Below, piece after piece: positions 1 to 5,314 of a stretch of 5,344 nucleotides of DNA. The stretch covers positions 1-5,344 of the forward strand of contig MFIE01000020.1 in the NCBI GenBank assembly GCA_001778785.1, in the 5' to 3' direction. The position numbers and the translations under genes were made by a program. The number at the start of each line of letters is the position of its first letter. The first letter of the stretch is position 1. This stretch comes from Candidatus Giovannonibacteria bacterium RIFCSPLOWO2_01_FULL_46_13 (GTDB lineage: Bacteria; Patescibacteriota; Minisyncoccia; JACPKW01; UBA11713). The notes beneath the pieces were generated by a model. It saw only the letters and a program-made list of their open reading frames with translations. It had not been told where the DNA came from and did no database searches.

Positions 1-1077
1 AGCCTTACAAGATTTTTTCCAACGCCGCGATATATCGAGCCTTCTGCGCTCGGCCTTGATATTTCGGACCGTTCGCTTAAATTCGCGGAGCTGGTTTATA
101 GCAATAACCACCTAGAGCTCGGAAAGTTCGGCTCGCGGGTCATCTCGGAAGGGTTGATAAGTTCCGGCGAAATAAAGGATAAAAAGGGGCTTATCGATTT
201 TCTAAAGACGAACCTTGAAGAATTTCAGGGGAGGGAGATTGTTTTAGCGCTTCCGGAAGAGAAGGCTTTTTTGGAGCTTGTAACGCTCCCGGTCATAAAG
301 GACGCGAATATCCACGACGTTTTGGAGATGCAGATCGAAGAGCATGTCCCGCTCCTGGCCCAGGATGCTATTTTTGATTATGAAATAATTCCTTCGCCGG
401 GTATTAAAGACCACATGGATACGGTGTTGGTGGCCTTTCCGAAAAATCTTGTGGAAGATTATCGTGACGTCCTTAGGGGAGCCGGCTTGAAGCCGTATGT
501 TTTTGAAATGGAAACGCAGGCTTTGGTCCGGGCAATTTTGCCGAAGGATATTGAGGATACGGTGATGGTCATGGATTTTGGCCGCACGCGGACAAGTTTC
601 GCGATCGTCTCGGGCGGAATTGTTCGCTTCACTTCCACGGTAAGCGTGGCCGGGGCGGCTTTGGACCAGGCTTTGGCTACCGCGCTTAAGACTGATATTT
701 TTGTGGCCGAGCGGACGAAAAAAGAAAGAGGTTTTATCCGGACAAAAGAGAACCAGGATACTTTTAACATCCTTCTCCCCGTGATCTCCGCCATCCGCGA
801 CGAAATTTTCCGGCATCTAAAATTCTGGCAAGACCACGCCGCGCATGTCCATAATTCAAAGCCCGAGGTATCAAAACTTTATCTTTGCGGAGGGGAATCG
901 AATCTGAAGGGGCTTGCCGAATATCTTTCATACGATTTGAAACTCCCGGTTACAGAATCGAACCCATGGGTAAACATAACTTCTTTTGAAGAATATATCC
1001 CGCCGATAACAGCGTCCCAGTCCGTATCGTACGCCACGGCTTTGGGCCTGGCCTTAAGGTCAGCGAACCTATCATGA
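1..1077 (+). CDS. pilM: PilM, type IV pilus assembly actin-like ATPase (5' truncated by window edge)
   Basis: PilM is the cytoplasmic actin/FtsA-like protein that binds the PilN N-terminus and anchors the inner-membrane alignment complex of the type IV pilus. The frame is open from base 1, giving 358 visible residues. A TTG at 154 is the first start-like codon, but coding homology clearly precedes it: the phosphate-1 motif GLDISDRSLKFAEL lies at visible residues 18-31. The true start is therefore upstream of the window, and family lengths (about 350) suggest few residues are missing. The phosphate-2 motif VMDFGRTRTSF is near residues 190-200 and the adenosine-binding motif LYLCGGESNLKG near 293-304. 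Between them is the PilM-typical stretch around VPLLAQDAIFDYEII. The last codon overlaps pilN in an ATGA junction, implying translational coupling. Identification is by motif and gene order; confidence is high. Confidence 0.93.
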   Translation, partial: SLTRFFPTPRYIEPSALGLDISDRSLKFAELVYSNNHLELGKFGSRVISEGLISSGEIKDKKGLIDFLKTNLEEFQGREIVLALPEEKAFLELVTLPVIKDANIHDVLEMQIEEHVPLLAQDAIFDYEIIPSPGIKDHMDTVLVAFPKNLVEDYRDVLRGAGLKPYVFEMETQALVRAILPKDIEDTVMVMDFGRTRTSFAIVSGGIVRFTSTVSVAGAALDQALATALKTDIFVAERTKKERGFIRTKENQDTFNILLPVISAIRDEIFRHLKFWQDHAAHVHNSKPEVSKLYLCGGESNLKGLAEYLSYDLKLPVTESNPWVNITSFEEYIPPITASQSVSYATALGLALRSANLS

Positions 1078-1616
1078 TAAATCTCCTTCCATACGAGGAT
1101 AAAAAAACTGGCGCTCGCGAAAATCTTAGGCGCTTTTTGGTGATGGCGATCTCCTTCGTATCGATCGTCGTCCTTTTTGGGATTATTTTGATCGTCCCGA
1201 CTTTCATTTCTTTGCGGGTGCAAAGGGAAAGCTTGAAAGACGAAGAGGCCAACGCAAAAAGCGGAGCCCCGCTCGACAGATTGAAAGAAATCGAAGTTGA
1301 AATAAACAAGTTAAATTCGCGGCTTGGGGTTTTGGAATCCCGATCCGGAAGTCCCGTAGCCTCGGACGCGATTAAAAAAGTTATCGATTCGGCTCCGGGA
1401 GGGATTTCCGTGGAAGAAATTTCGTTTAGCGAGCCTAGGGGTTTGGAACCCGCAAAAATTATTTTAAACGGGATGGCGGATAAGCGGGAAGACCTTGTGG
1501 CTTTCGTGAAATCCCTCGAAGATTCTGGCGAGTACGACAAAGTCGATTCTCCCTTGTCCAATATCCTGAAAAAAACGGAAGTAGATTTTTCGCTTAGCTT
1601 AAACTTGAAAAAATGA
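1074..1616 (+). CDS. pilN: PilN, type IV pilus inner-membrane alignment protein
   Basis: The 180-residue protein opens with MINLLPYEDKK, the classic PilN N-terminal motif that in characterised systems docks into a groove of PilM. One transmembrane helix follows at about residues 20-46, then a probable coiled coil at about 47-90. The C-terminal half (about 96-180) matches the PilN ferredoxin-like pattern: an APGGISVEEISFS strand, the ILNGMADKREDLVAFVKSLE strand-helix, and a final DFSLSLNL strand. Topology should be N-terminus in the cytoplasm and bulk in the periplasm or cell-envelope space, pairing with PilO. The ATG sits in a 4-base overlap with the pilM stop. No Shine-Dalgarno is visible, so initiation probably depends on coupling to pilM translation. 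It overlaps pilO by 4 bases in the same manner. Confidence 0.92.
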   Translation: MINLLPYEDKKTGARENLRRFLVMAISFVSIVVLFGIILIVPTFISLRVQRESLKDEEANAKSGAPLDRLKEIEVEINKLNSRLGVLESRSGSPVASDAIKKVIDSAPGGISVEEISFSEPRGLEPAKIILNGMADKREDLVAFVKSLEDSGEYDKVDSPLSNILKKTEVDFSLSLNLKK

Positions 1617-2134
1617 TGAAAGACTCGAGAATTTTATTAGGCTTAGTTTCCCTGGCGCTTGTTATTCTTATCGCCGGGGGAGTTTTGCTTTTTATCTCGA
1701 TGGGCGGAATGGTCCGCGAGATGGGAGAAATCCGCGGACGGATCTTGAGCCTTGATTTGGAATTGAAGAATATGAAAATACTTGAAAACTTTCTTACGGA
1801 AACGGTCGGAGGCAGGGAGCGTATTGCTGGAAGTTTTGTCGGCGAGCATGATTTGGTGCGCTTCATAGAAGACTTGGAAGATGGCGGGGAGAGGAATGGT
1901 GTCCGCGTCCGGGTGGGGTCCGCCGCGCTTGCTTCGGGAGTAACCCAAGCCGGCCCGACTTTCATGCTTGAAGCCGAAGGAAGTTTCACCTCAATTTTTA
2001 GGTATATGGTTTTCTTGGAAAATATCCCCTACGAAATTATTCTCGAGGATGTTGATATGACTTCTATTTCCCAAGATGGAAAGAAAATATGGAAAGGATC
2101 GTTTATCGTTAGGCTCCTAAGCTATGAATCTTGA
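1613..2134 (+). CDS. pilO: PilO, type IV pilus inner-membrane alignment protein
   Basis: The 173-residue protein has the PilO layout: a short cytoplasmic N-terminus, one transmembrane helix at about residues 7-29, a coiled-coil segment at about 31-68, and a C-terminal ferredoxin-like domain at about 76-172. Features of that domain are LVRFIEDLEDGGERNGV (helix), FMLEAEGSFTSIFRYMVFLE (strand then helix) and a terminal KGSFIVRLLSY strand. PilO forms dimers with PilN and links the PilM platform to the rest of the pilus machine. Length is a little shorter than many proteobacterial PilO (about 200), as is usual for streamlined genomes. The start overlaps the pilN stop (ATGATGA); a second in-frame ATG at 1616 is an equally possible initiator. 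The order after pilM and pilN is the strongest supporting evidence. Confidence 0.88.
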   Translation: MMKDSRILLGLVSLALVILIAGGVLLFISMGGMVREMGEIRGRILSLDLELKNMKILENFLTETVGGRERIAGSFVGEHDLVRFIEDLEDGGERNGVRVRVGSAALASGVTQAGPTFMLEAEGSFTSIFRYMVFLENIPYEIILEDVDMTSISQDGKKIWKGSFIVRLLSYES

Positions 2135-2423
2135 TTTTTCAAAAATCAAACTCCCGAGCATAAATTTTCGGGCTATACTCGATATCGAACCGAGGAGGTT
2201 GTGGAACGGCTTTTTGTGGTTTCTGGTTTTCTTCGCGCTTATCGTCATAATTTTTGACGCTTGGGTTTTCTGGTATTTTTCTAGCGCCGCGGCGGAAGGA
2301 GGCACGGAAATTAACACTTTAAAAACCCGCAAATTGGATAAGGCTTTGGAGAGGCTTCGGGTAAAAGAAAATGGCCTGCAAAATCGAAACTCCATCGTCA
2401 TTGAAGACCCCGACGCACGATAA
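2124..2423 (+). CDS. Small single-pass membrane protein, fourth gene of the pilMNO operon, function unknown
   Basis: The 99-residue protein overlaps the pilO 3' end by 11 bases, so it belongs to the same transcript and is probably translationally coupled. It has a 27-residue basic N-terminal region (KIKLPSINF..., then EPRRLWNGF), a strongly hydrophobic helix at about residues 28-53, and a charged, probably coiled-coil segment at about 62-86 (LKTRKLDKALERLRVKE). The tail is short and acidic, ending DPDAR. It occupies the position pilP has in proteobacteria, but it has no lipobox cysteine and no PilP-like beta domain, so I do not call it PilP. The predicted topology, cytoplasmic N-terminus and extracytoplasmic C-terminus, resembles that of PilN and PilO. 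A role as an accessory subunit of the alignment complex is inference from context only. Confidence 0.8.
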   Translation: MNLDFSKIKLPSINFRAILDIEPRRLWNGFLWFLVFFALIVIIFDAWVFWYFSSAAAEGGTEINTLKTRKLDKALERLRVKENGLQNRNSIVIEDPDAR

Positions 2424-2441
2424 TAAATTAGTTAGTGAAGT

Positions 2442-2473
2442 CGGGGCTCCGACCAGGGCGTCGGAGCCCGGGG
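2442..2473 (+). promoter_or_regulatory. Perfect 10-bp inverted repeat and possible RBS before the GIY-YIG gene
   Basis: GGGCTCCGAC at 2444-2453 is exactly complementary to GTCGGAGCCC at 2460-2469, with a 6-nt loop (CAGGGC). A further C-G pair forms across a bulged G at 2443. The GC-rich hairpin fills most of the 57-bp gap between the pilus operon and the GIY-YIG gene. No run of T follows on either strand, so it is not a standard intrinsic terminator. GGGG at 2470-2473, 7 nt before the ATG at 2481, could act as a weak ribosome site, and its position against the stem could restrict translation. It may instead be a recognition site or terminus of a mobile unit. Confidence 0.6.
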
Positions 2474-2480
2474 ATTTAAA

Positions 2481-2753
2481 ATGAAAAAGGCATACGTATA
2501 TATTCTAAAAGATAAAAAGGAAGCTTTTTATATCGGAAGTACATCTAATATCGTTAATAGGCTTAAGCAACACACAGATAGGAAAGATGTTGATTCAACT
2601 ACTTATAGAATGAAAGATCCGCAAGTAGTTCTTGTGCAAGAGTATCCGTCTATTGAGCTAGCTCGAAAAATAGAAAGAAAGCTAAAGAAATTAAAACGCC
2701 GAGATTATATTGAAAAAATAGTTAGGGAAGGATATATTAAGATAATTGTATGA
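2481..2753 (+). CDS. Stand-alone GIY-YIG domain protein (putative endonuclease)
   Basis: The 90-residue protein is a single GIY-YIG nuclease domain of the small UPF0213/YhbQ-like type. The first motif is YVYIL at residues 5-9 and the second is YIGST at 17-21. The catalytic-type arginine is R27 in NRLKQH (with H31), and the C-terminal helix ARKIERKLKKLKRRDYIEKIV carries the likely metal-binding glutamate E65. No DNA-binding or UvrC-like partner domain is fused. By hand count 84 of 273 bases are G or C (about 31%), much lower than the pilus and Kelch genes, which points to transfer or mobility. It stops only 2 bp before the 5' end of tRNA-Arg, and its 3' end contains a probable tRNA promoter. 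The cellular role of such proteins is not established; DNA repair, structure-specific cleavage and homing-like activity are all possible. Confidence 0.88.
   Translation: MKKAYVYILKDKKEAFYIGSTSNIVNRLKQHTDRKDVDSTTYRMKDPQVVLVQEYPSIELARKIERKLKKLKRRDYIEKIVREGYIKIIV
2710..2738 (+). promoter_or_regulatory. Putative sigma70-type promoter for the tRNA-Arg/tRNA-Val/Kelch transcript
   Basis: TTGAAA at 2710-2715 (5 of 6 to TTGACA) is separated by exactly 17 bp from TATATT at 2733-2738 (5 of 6 to TATAAT). Transcription would start near 2745, about 11 nt upstream of tRNA-Arg. The whole site lies inside the 3' end of the GIY-YIG coding sequence. That sequence is AT-rich, so a chance match is possible, but the spacing and placement are good. 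Confidence 0.55.
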
Positions 2754-2755
2754 TA

Positions 2756-2827
2756 GCCCCTGTAGTTCAATGGATAGAACGGCTCCCTTCTAAGGAGTAG
2801 ATCCAAGTTCGATTCTTGGTGGGGGCA
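2756..2827 (+). tRNA. tRNA-Arg (anticodon TCT)
   Basis: A full cloverleaf can be folded. The acceptor stem pairs 2756-2762 with 2820-2826, ending in U-G and G-U wobbles. The D stem is GTTC/GAAC and the anticodon stem GCTCC/GGAGT, with loop CTTCTAA. The anticodon TCT is at 2789-2791 and reads AGA and AGG. The T arm is CCAAG-TTCGATT-CTTGG, and the discriminator is A at 2827. The next bases are CCG, so CCA is not fully encoded and must be added after transcription. The 5' end is 2 bp after the GIY-YIG stop codon, and tRNA-Val begins 10 bp downstream. Confidence 0.96.
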
Positions 2828-2837
2828 CCGGACAATC

Positions 2838-2909
2838 GCGCGCTTAGCTCAGTGGTAGAGCGACCCGTTTACACCGGGTAGGTCCGGGGTTCAATCCCTC
2901 GAGCGCGCA
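2838..2909 (+). tRNA. tRNA-Val (anticodon TAC)
   Basis: The acceptor stem GCGCGCT pairs perfectly with AGCGCGC (2902-2908). The D stem is GCTC/GAGC. The anticodon stem ACCCG/CGGGT encloses loop TTTACAC, with anticodon TAC at 2870-2872. The T arm is CGGGG-TTCAATC-CCTCG and the discriminator is A at 2909. CCA is not encoded (CAGG follows). The Kelch gene ATG begins only 4 bases after the discriminator, so tRNA 3'-end maturation would create or destroy the 5' end of that mRNA. Confidence 0.96.
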
Positions 2910-2913
2910 CAGG

Positions 2914-3981
2914 ATGATGAAGGAAAATAGCGTAAAAATAGGATTGATCCTTGCCGGGATCCTAGCTTTATTTCTGGCTTACTATTTTTATTCTGGTCAG
3001 GAATTAAGGCCTAGAGAAGAAGAACCGAAAGAAGAGGTTTTTAATTTGGAATGGAAGAATTTGGCTTCTACCACGCCATGGAGCAAGCGGGACTCGCACG
3101 CGACTTTCGTTTTTCAAAATAAACTTTGGTTAATCGGTGGAATAAACGGGGACGGCTTGGTCAGCCCTTCGCGCCAAGTAAAATATTGGGAAGCCTCGCA
3201 TTTTAACGACGTTTGGGTTTCGGAAGATGGGGTGAACTGGAACGAAATTGAAACGGAAAATATTTGGCCGCCGCGCCGCTCGATGTCCATCGTAGAATTC
3301 AACGGGAGACTTTTGATGTTTGGGGGGTGGAGCCCCGTCTCGGGATATTCGAATGACGCTTGGCAATCTTCCGACGGGATAAATTGGACTAAATTAGAAT
3401 TTTCGCCGGCCTGGGAAGCTCGGGAGGGACAGAATATAGAAATTTTTCAGGGAAAGCTATGGGTGATGGGCGGGGTGAATTATGACAAGAGAAAGGTCTT
3501 CGCGGACGCCTGGAGTTCGGAAGATGGGATCACTTGGATCCAAGCTACGAGCTCGATTCCTTGGGCAGGAAGGTGGGACCACGCTACCGCAGTTTTTGAT
3601 AATAAGATTTTTTTGATGGGCGGGATGGATTTGGAAACCCATGTATATCGGGATGTTTGGAGTTCTCCCGACGGCGCCAATTGGACGCTTGTAACAGATT
3701 CCCCGCCATGGCAATCGAGGCAGGGGCACGCCGCGGTAAATTTTGGCGGAAGGCTCTTGGTTATGGGGAGGCTAAACGACGACCGCGAAAATCCAGGACC
3801 TAACGACATTTGGCAGACAAAAGACGGGGTAAATTGGGAAAGCCTGGGCGAGTTGCCCTGGGACGGGAGGGAAGATTTCTCCGCGACAATTTTTAAAGAT
3901 AAAATTTATATAATGGGCGGGATGGGCCAGGATTGGACTTGGCGCGGCGACGTTTGGGAGGCGACTTTAAAAATAGAGTAA
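2914..3981 (+). CDS. Membrane-anchored Kelch-repeat six-bladed beta-propeller protein
   Basis: This is a 355-residue protein with an N-terminal membrane segment at about residues 8-27 and no lipobox cysteine, so probably a signal anchor with the propeller outside the cell. A short acidic/proline linker (30-42) leads to about six repeats of 49-62 residues, at roughly 57-118, 119-167, 168-217, 218-266, 267-316 and 317-355. Each has the Kelch-like pattern: hydrophobic strand, GG, variable loop, then a W strand and (in five) a DGxxW turn (D105, D154, D204, D253, D304). The GG is GR at 285-286. The last repeat lacks DGxxW, but residues 43-56 (LEWKNL...TPW) resemble that missing strand, suggesting closure of the ring by the N-terminus. 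Ligand and function are unknown. The start at 2914 (or ATG 2917) has no properly spaced Shine-Dalgarno and sits 4 nt after tRNA-Val, implying near-leaderless translation. Confidence 0.85.
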   Translation: MMKENSVKIGLILAGILALFLAYYFYSGQELRPREEEPKEEVFNLEWKNLASTTPWSKRDSHATFVFQNKLWLIGGINGDGLVSPSRQVKYWEASHFNDVWVSEDGVNWNEIETENIWPPRRSMSIVEFNGRLLMFGGWSPVSGYSNDAWQSSDGINWTKLEFSPAWEAREGQNIEIFQGKLWVMGGVNYDKRKVFADAWSSEDGITWIQATSSIPWAGRWDHATAVFDNKIFLMGGMDLETHVYRDVWSSPDGANWTLVTDSPPWQSRQGHAAVNFGGRLLVMGRLNDDRENPGPNDIWQTKDGVNWESLGELPWDGREDFSATIFKDKIYIMGGMGQDWTWRGDVWEATLKIE

Positions 3982-3994
3982 AATAATATAGAAT
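3966..3994 (+). promoter_or_regulatory. Possible promoter for tRNA-Phe
   Basis: TTTAAA at 3966-3971 (4 of 6 to TTGACA) and TAGAAT at 3989-3994 (5 of 6 to TATAAT) are 17 bp apart. They place a start near 4001, about 3 nt before the mature tRNA 5' end. The -35 falls in the last codons of the Kelch gene. The region is very AT-rich, so the match is weak evidence; tRNA-Phe could also be transcribed by read-through. Confidence 0.3.
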
Positions 3995-4003
3995 CATAAA
4001 ATT

Positions 4004-4075
4004 GCCGTGGTAGCTCAGTGGTAGAGCAGACGCCTGAAGAGCGTCGTGTCGGGTGTTCGATTCACCCCCGCGGCA
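4004..4075 (+). tRNA. tRNA-Phe (anticodon GAA)
   Basis: The acceptor stem GCCGTGG pairs with CCGCGGC (4068-4074, one T-G wobble). The D stem is GCTC/GAGC. The anticodon stem GACGC/GCGTC encloses loop CTGAAGA, with anticodon GAA at 4036-4038. The T arm is GGGTG-TTCGATT-CACCC and the discriminator is A at 4075. CCA is not encoded (CATAA follows). It lies 22 bp after the Kelch stop codon and is followed at once by an intrinsic terminator. Confidence 0.96.
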
Positions 4076-4078
4076 CAT

Positions 4079-4113
4079 AAATCAAAAACCCCGCAGTGCG
4101 GGGTTTTTGATTT
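4079..4113. terminator. Bidirectional intrinsic terminator between tRNA-Phe and hsp20
   Basis: A perfect 16-bp inverted repeat (4079-4094 with 4098-4113) encloses a 3-nt loop AGT. The core CCCCGC/GCGGGG is flanked by A5 on the left and T5 on the right, so the RNA from either strand has a GC stem followed by a U run. On the plus strand it ends the tRNA-Phe transcript. On the minus strand it directly abuts the hsp20 stop codon (4114-4116), with no spacer. Confidence 0.93.
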
Positions 4114-4602
4114 CTACTCCATCTTTACCCTAAGCTTTTGAGTTTTTTGTTTATCGAGCTTGGGAAGTTTTATCGTGATCAATCCGTTCTTGAGGGTGGC
4201 TTGCGCCGCGTCCGCGTCTACTTCCTGCGGAAGCATGATCGAGCGGGAGAAGGAGCCCCAGTATAATTCTTTGTAGAAATAGTCTTTCTCGGAGACTTCA
4301 TTAGATTTCTGGCGCTTGCCCTTTAGTGTAACCATATCCTGCGTGATAGTAACGTCGAGTTCGTCCGGCTTAACCCCCGCAACCGTCGATTGGATGATTA
4401 TCTCGTCCGGAGTTTGGTATACGTCCACGGTGAGCTCCCCGTCTTCGCTCGATTCAAACCATCCCGTGCTCTGCGCCCCGCGCGAAGATTTCGCCAAGGT
4501 TGCTTCTGGGGCCGAGGGCTGGCCGATTATTTCTTCCGGGCCGTCGTTAAGTTTTACCGATCCTGTTAATTTTTCAAAAAATGATCTTGAATCTTTTGGC
4601 AT
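4114..4602 (-). CDS. hsp20: Hsp20/alpha-crystallin family small heat shock protein
   Basis: The 162-residue protein is a typical small heat shock protein: an ATP-independent chaperone that holds unfolding proteins in oligomers. The N-terminal arm (1-53) is variable and opens MPKDSRSFFEKL. The alpha-crystallin domain covers about residues 54-148, from GELTVDVYQTPDEIIIQ through GVKPDELDVTI and VTLKGKR to the conserved FSRSIMLP (118-125) and ALKNGL-type motif LKNGLITIKLPK (137-148). A C-terminal L-x-V motif (L157, V159) fits the I-x-I tail that bridges subunits. The ATG at 4602 is 4 nt after the prsW stop, so it is probably co-transcribed with prsW. No clear Shine-Dalgarno is seen. A weak TTGAAA/CATAAT pair upstream is too close to the ATG to trust. 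Confidence 0.94.
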   Translation of the reverse strand: MPKDSRSFFEKLTGSVKLNDGPEEIIGQPSAPEATLAKSSRGAQSTGWFESSEDGELTVDVYQTPDEIIIQSTVAGVKPDELDVTITQDMVTLKGKRQKSNEVSEKDYFYKELYWGSFSRSIMLPQEVDADAAQATLKNGLITIKLPKLDKQKTQKLRVKME

Positions 4603-4606
4603 ATAA

Positions 4607-5308
4607 TTATGATTTAATCCGTTTTACTTTTTCAAAAAAGAAAATAAGTATTAATGCGAGAGTCCAGACGAGGAAGAATGTCTGAAAGACTTCTCCCGAA
4701 CTCCCTGCATCCATTATAAATTTGTTGAATGCTGTGTGCAATACTGTGGCTAAGATTAAGCCCCCCCAGATGTTCCAGGAGTGCCGCTCCGGATGGAAGA
4801 AGGTAAACGCTATAGATACGCCGACGGCCCCGGAAGCGACCGTATGCAGGATCGTCGCCCCTATAAACCTTAGGTTGGCCGTTGCCAGTATGGCGAAAAT
4901 CCCTTCATTGGCCCCCATGGACTTGAATAAAAAGAGCACATTTTCCATCGCCGCGAACCCAAGGGCGACAGTTATAAGGTATATGACGGCGTCTACGGGC
5001 TCGTCATACACCGATTGTTTTAAATCCGCCCACCAGGCGGCGCCGAACTTTGCGACCTCTTCGATGAATGCCCAGGGGACCAGGAGCCAGAGGGAGCTAA
5101 AACTGGTGCCGCTCGAAATTCCGGCGTAAAGCGCAAACCTGTGCCAAAAATATTCCGCGAGGAGGACGAAGGGAACGATGGCGATTCCGGCGACGAAACT
5201 TGTAAAGAGCGAGCGCCTGGATTCCGGGTGCGGATCTTCCTTAAGCCAAAACCAAAGCCATAACAGCGGGGGAATAAAACCGGTCAGGAAAACTAGCGAG
5301 ATGGCCAT
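4607..5308 (-). CDS. prsW: PrsW-family intramembrane metalloprotease
   Basis: This 233-residue multi-pass membrane protein has about seven hydrophobic segments. It carries the PrsW (CPBP-related) motifs: KEDPHPE at residues 23-29 after the first helix, FIEEVAKF with E83, E84 and K87, the EPVDAVIY segment (103-110), GFAAMENVLFLF (117-128) with E122 and N123, R147 with ILHTV (H155) and SG, and LHTAFN with H191 and N195. The paired glutamates and the two histidines are the presumed metal and catalytic ligands. The best-known member, Bacillus PrsW, cleaves the anti-sigma factor RsiW, but no sigma/anti-sigma pair is visible here, so the substrate is unknown. Length matches the family. The gene appears to head a two-gene operon with hsp20. 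The chosen ATG is supported by a TATAAT 6 nt upstream and by the hydrophobic start of the protein. Confidence 0.9.
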   Translation of the reverse strand: MAISLVFLTGFIPPLLWLWFWLKEDPHPESRRSLFTSFVAGIAIVPFVLLAEYFWHRFALYAGISSGTSFSSLWLLVPWAFIEEVAKFGAAWWADLKQSVYDEPVDAVIYLITVALGFAAMENVLFLFKSMGANEGIFAILATANLRFIGATILHTVASGAVGVSIAFTFFHPERHSWNIWGGLILATVLHTAFNKFIMDAGSSGEVFQTFFLVWTLALILIFFFEKVKRIKS

Positions 5309-5314
5309 TCTTCT

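Noticed and set aside
154..156. TTG as the start of pilM, giving a 307-residue protein
   Set aside because: The frame stays open back to base 1 and encodes the conserved phosphate-1 motif of PilM upstream of this codon, so the TTG is internal.
244..816. 190-codon open frame on the minus strand inside pilM
   Set aside because: It lies antisense to a well-supported pilM, has no recognisable domain and a basic, low-complexity composition typical of shadow frames.
950..1561. 203-codon minus-strand open frame across the pilM/pilN junction
   Set aside because: Ser/Arg-rich antisense shadow of two genes with clear family motifs; no motif of its own.
2124..2423. PilP identity for the gene after pilO
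   Set aside because: No signal peptide with lipobox cysteine and no extended beta domain; size and layout do not match PilP.
2444..2469. The 10-bp inverted repeat as the intrinsic terminator of the pilus operon
   Set aside because: No T run follows the stem on either strand; only GGGGATTTAAA comes next. It may still slow RNA polymerase, but the usual criteria are not met.
3229..3849. Asp-box (BNR/sialidase-type) repeats suggested by the S-x-D-G-x-x-W turns
   Set aside because: The Asp-box has one more residue between D and G, and the GG-containing strands and repeat length fit Kelch-type blades better.
4606..4635. Own promoter for hsp20 (TTGAAA, 18 bp, CATAAT on the minus strand)
   Set aside because: The -10 would be only 3 nt from the ATG, putting the start site inside the coding region; the AT-rich context makes such matches common.
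4722..5129. 135-codon plus-strand open frame inside prsW
   Set aside because: It is antisense to prsW, whose catalytic motifs are intact; the translated frame shows no family features.
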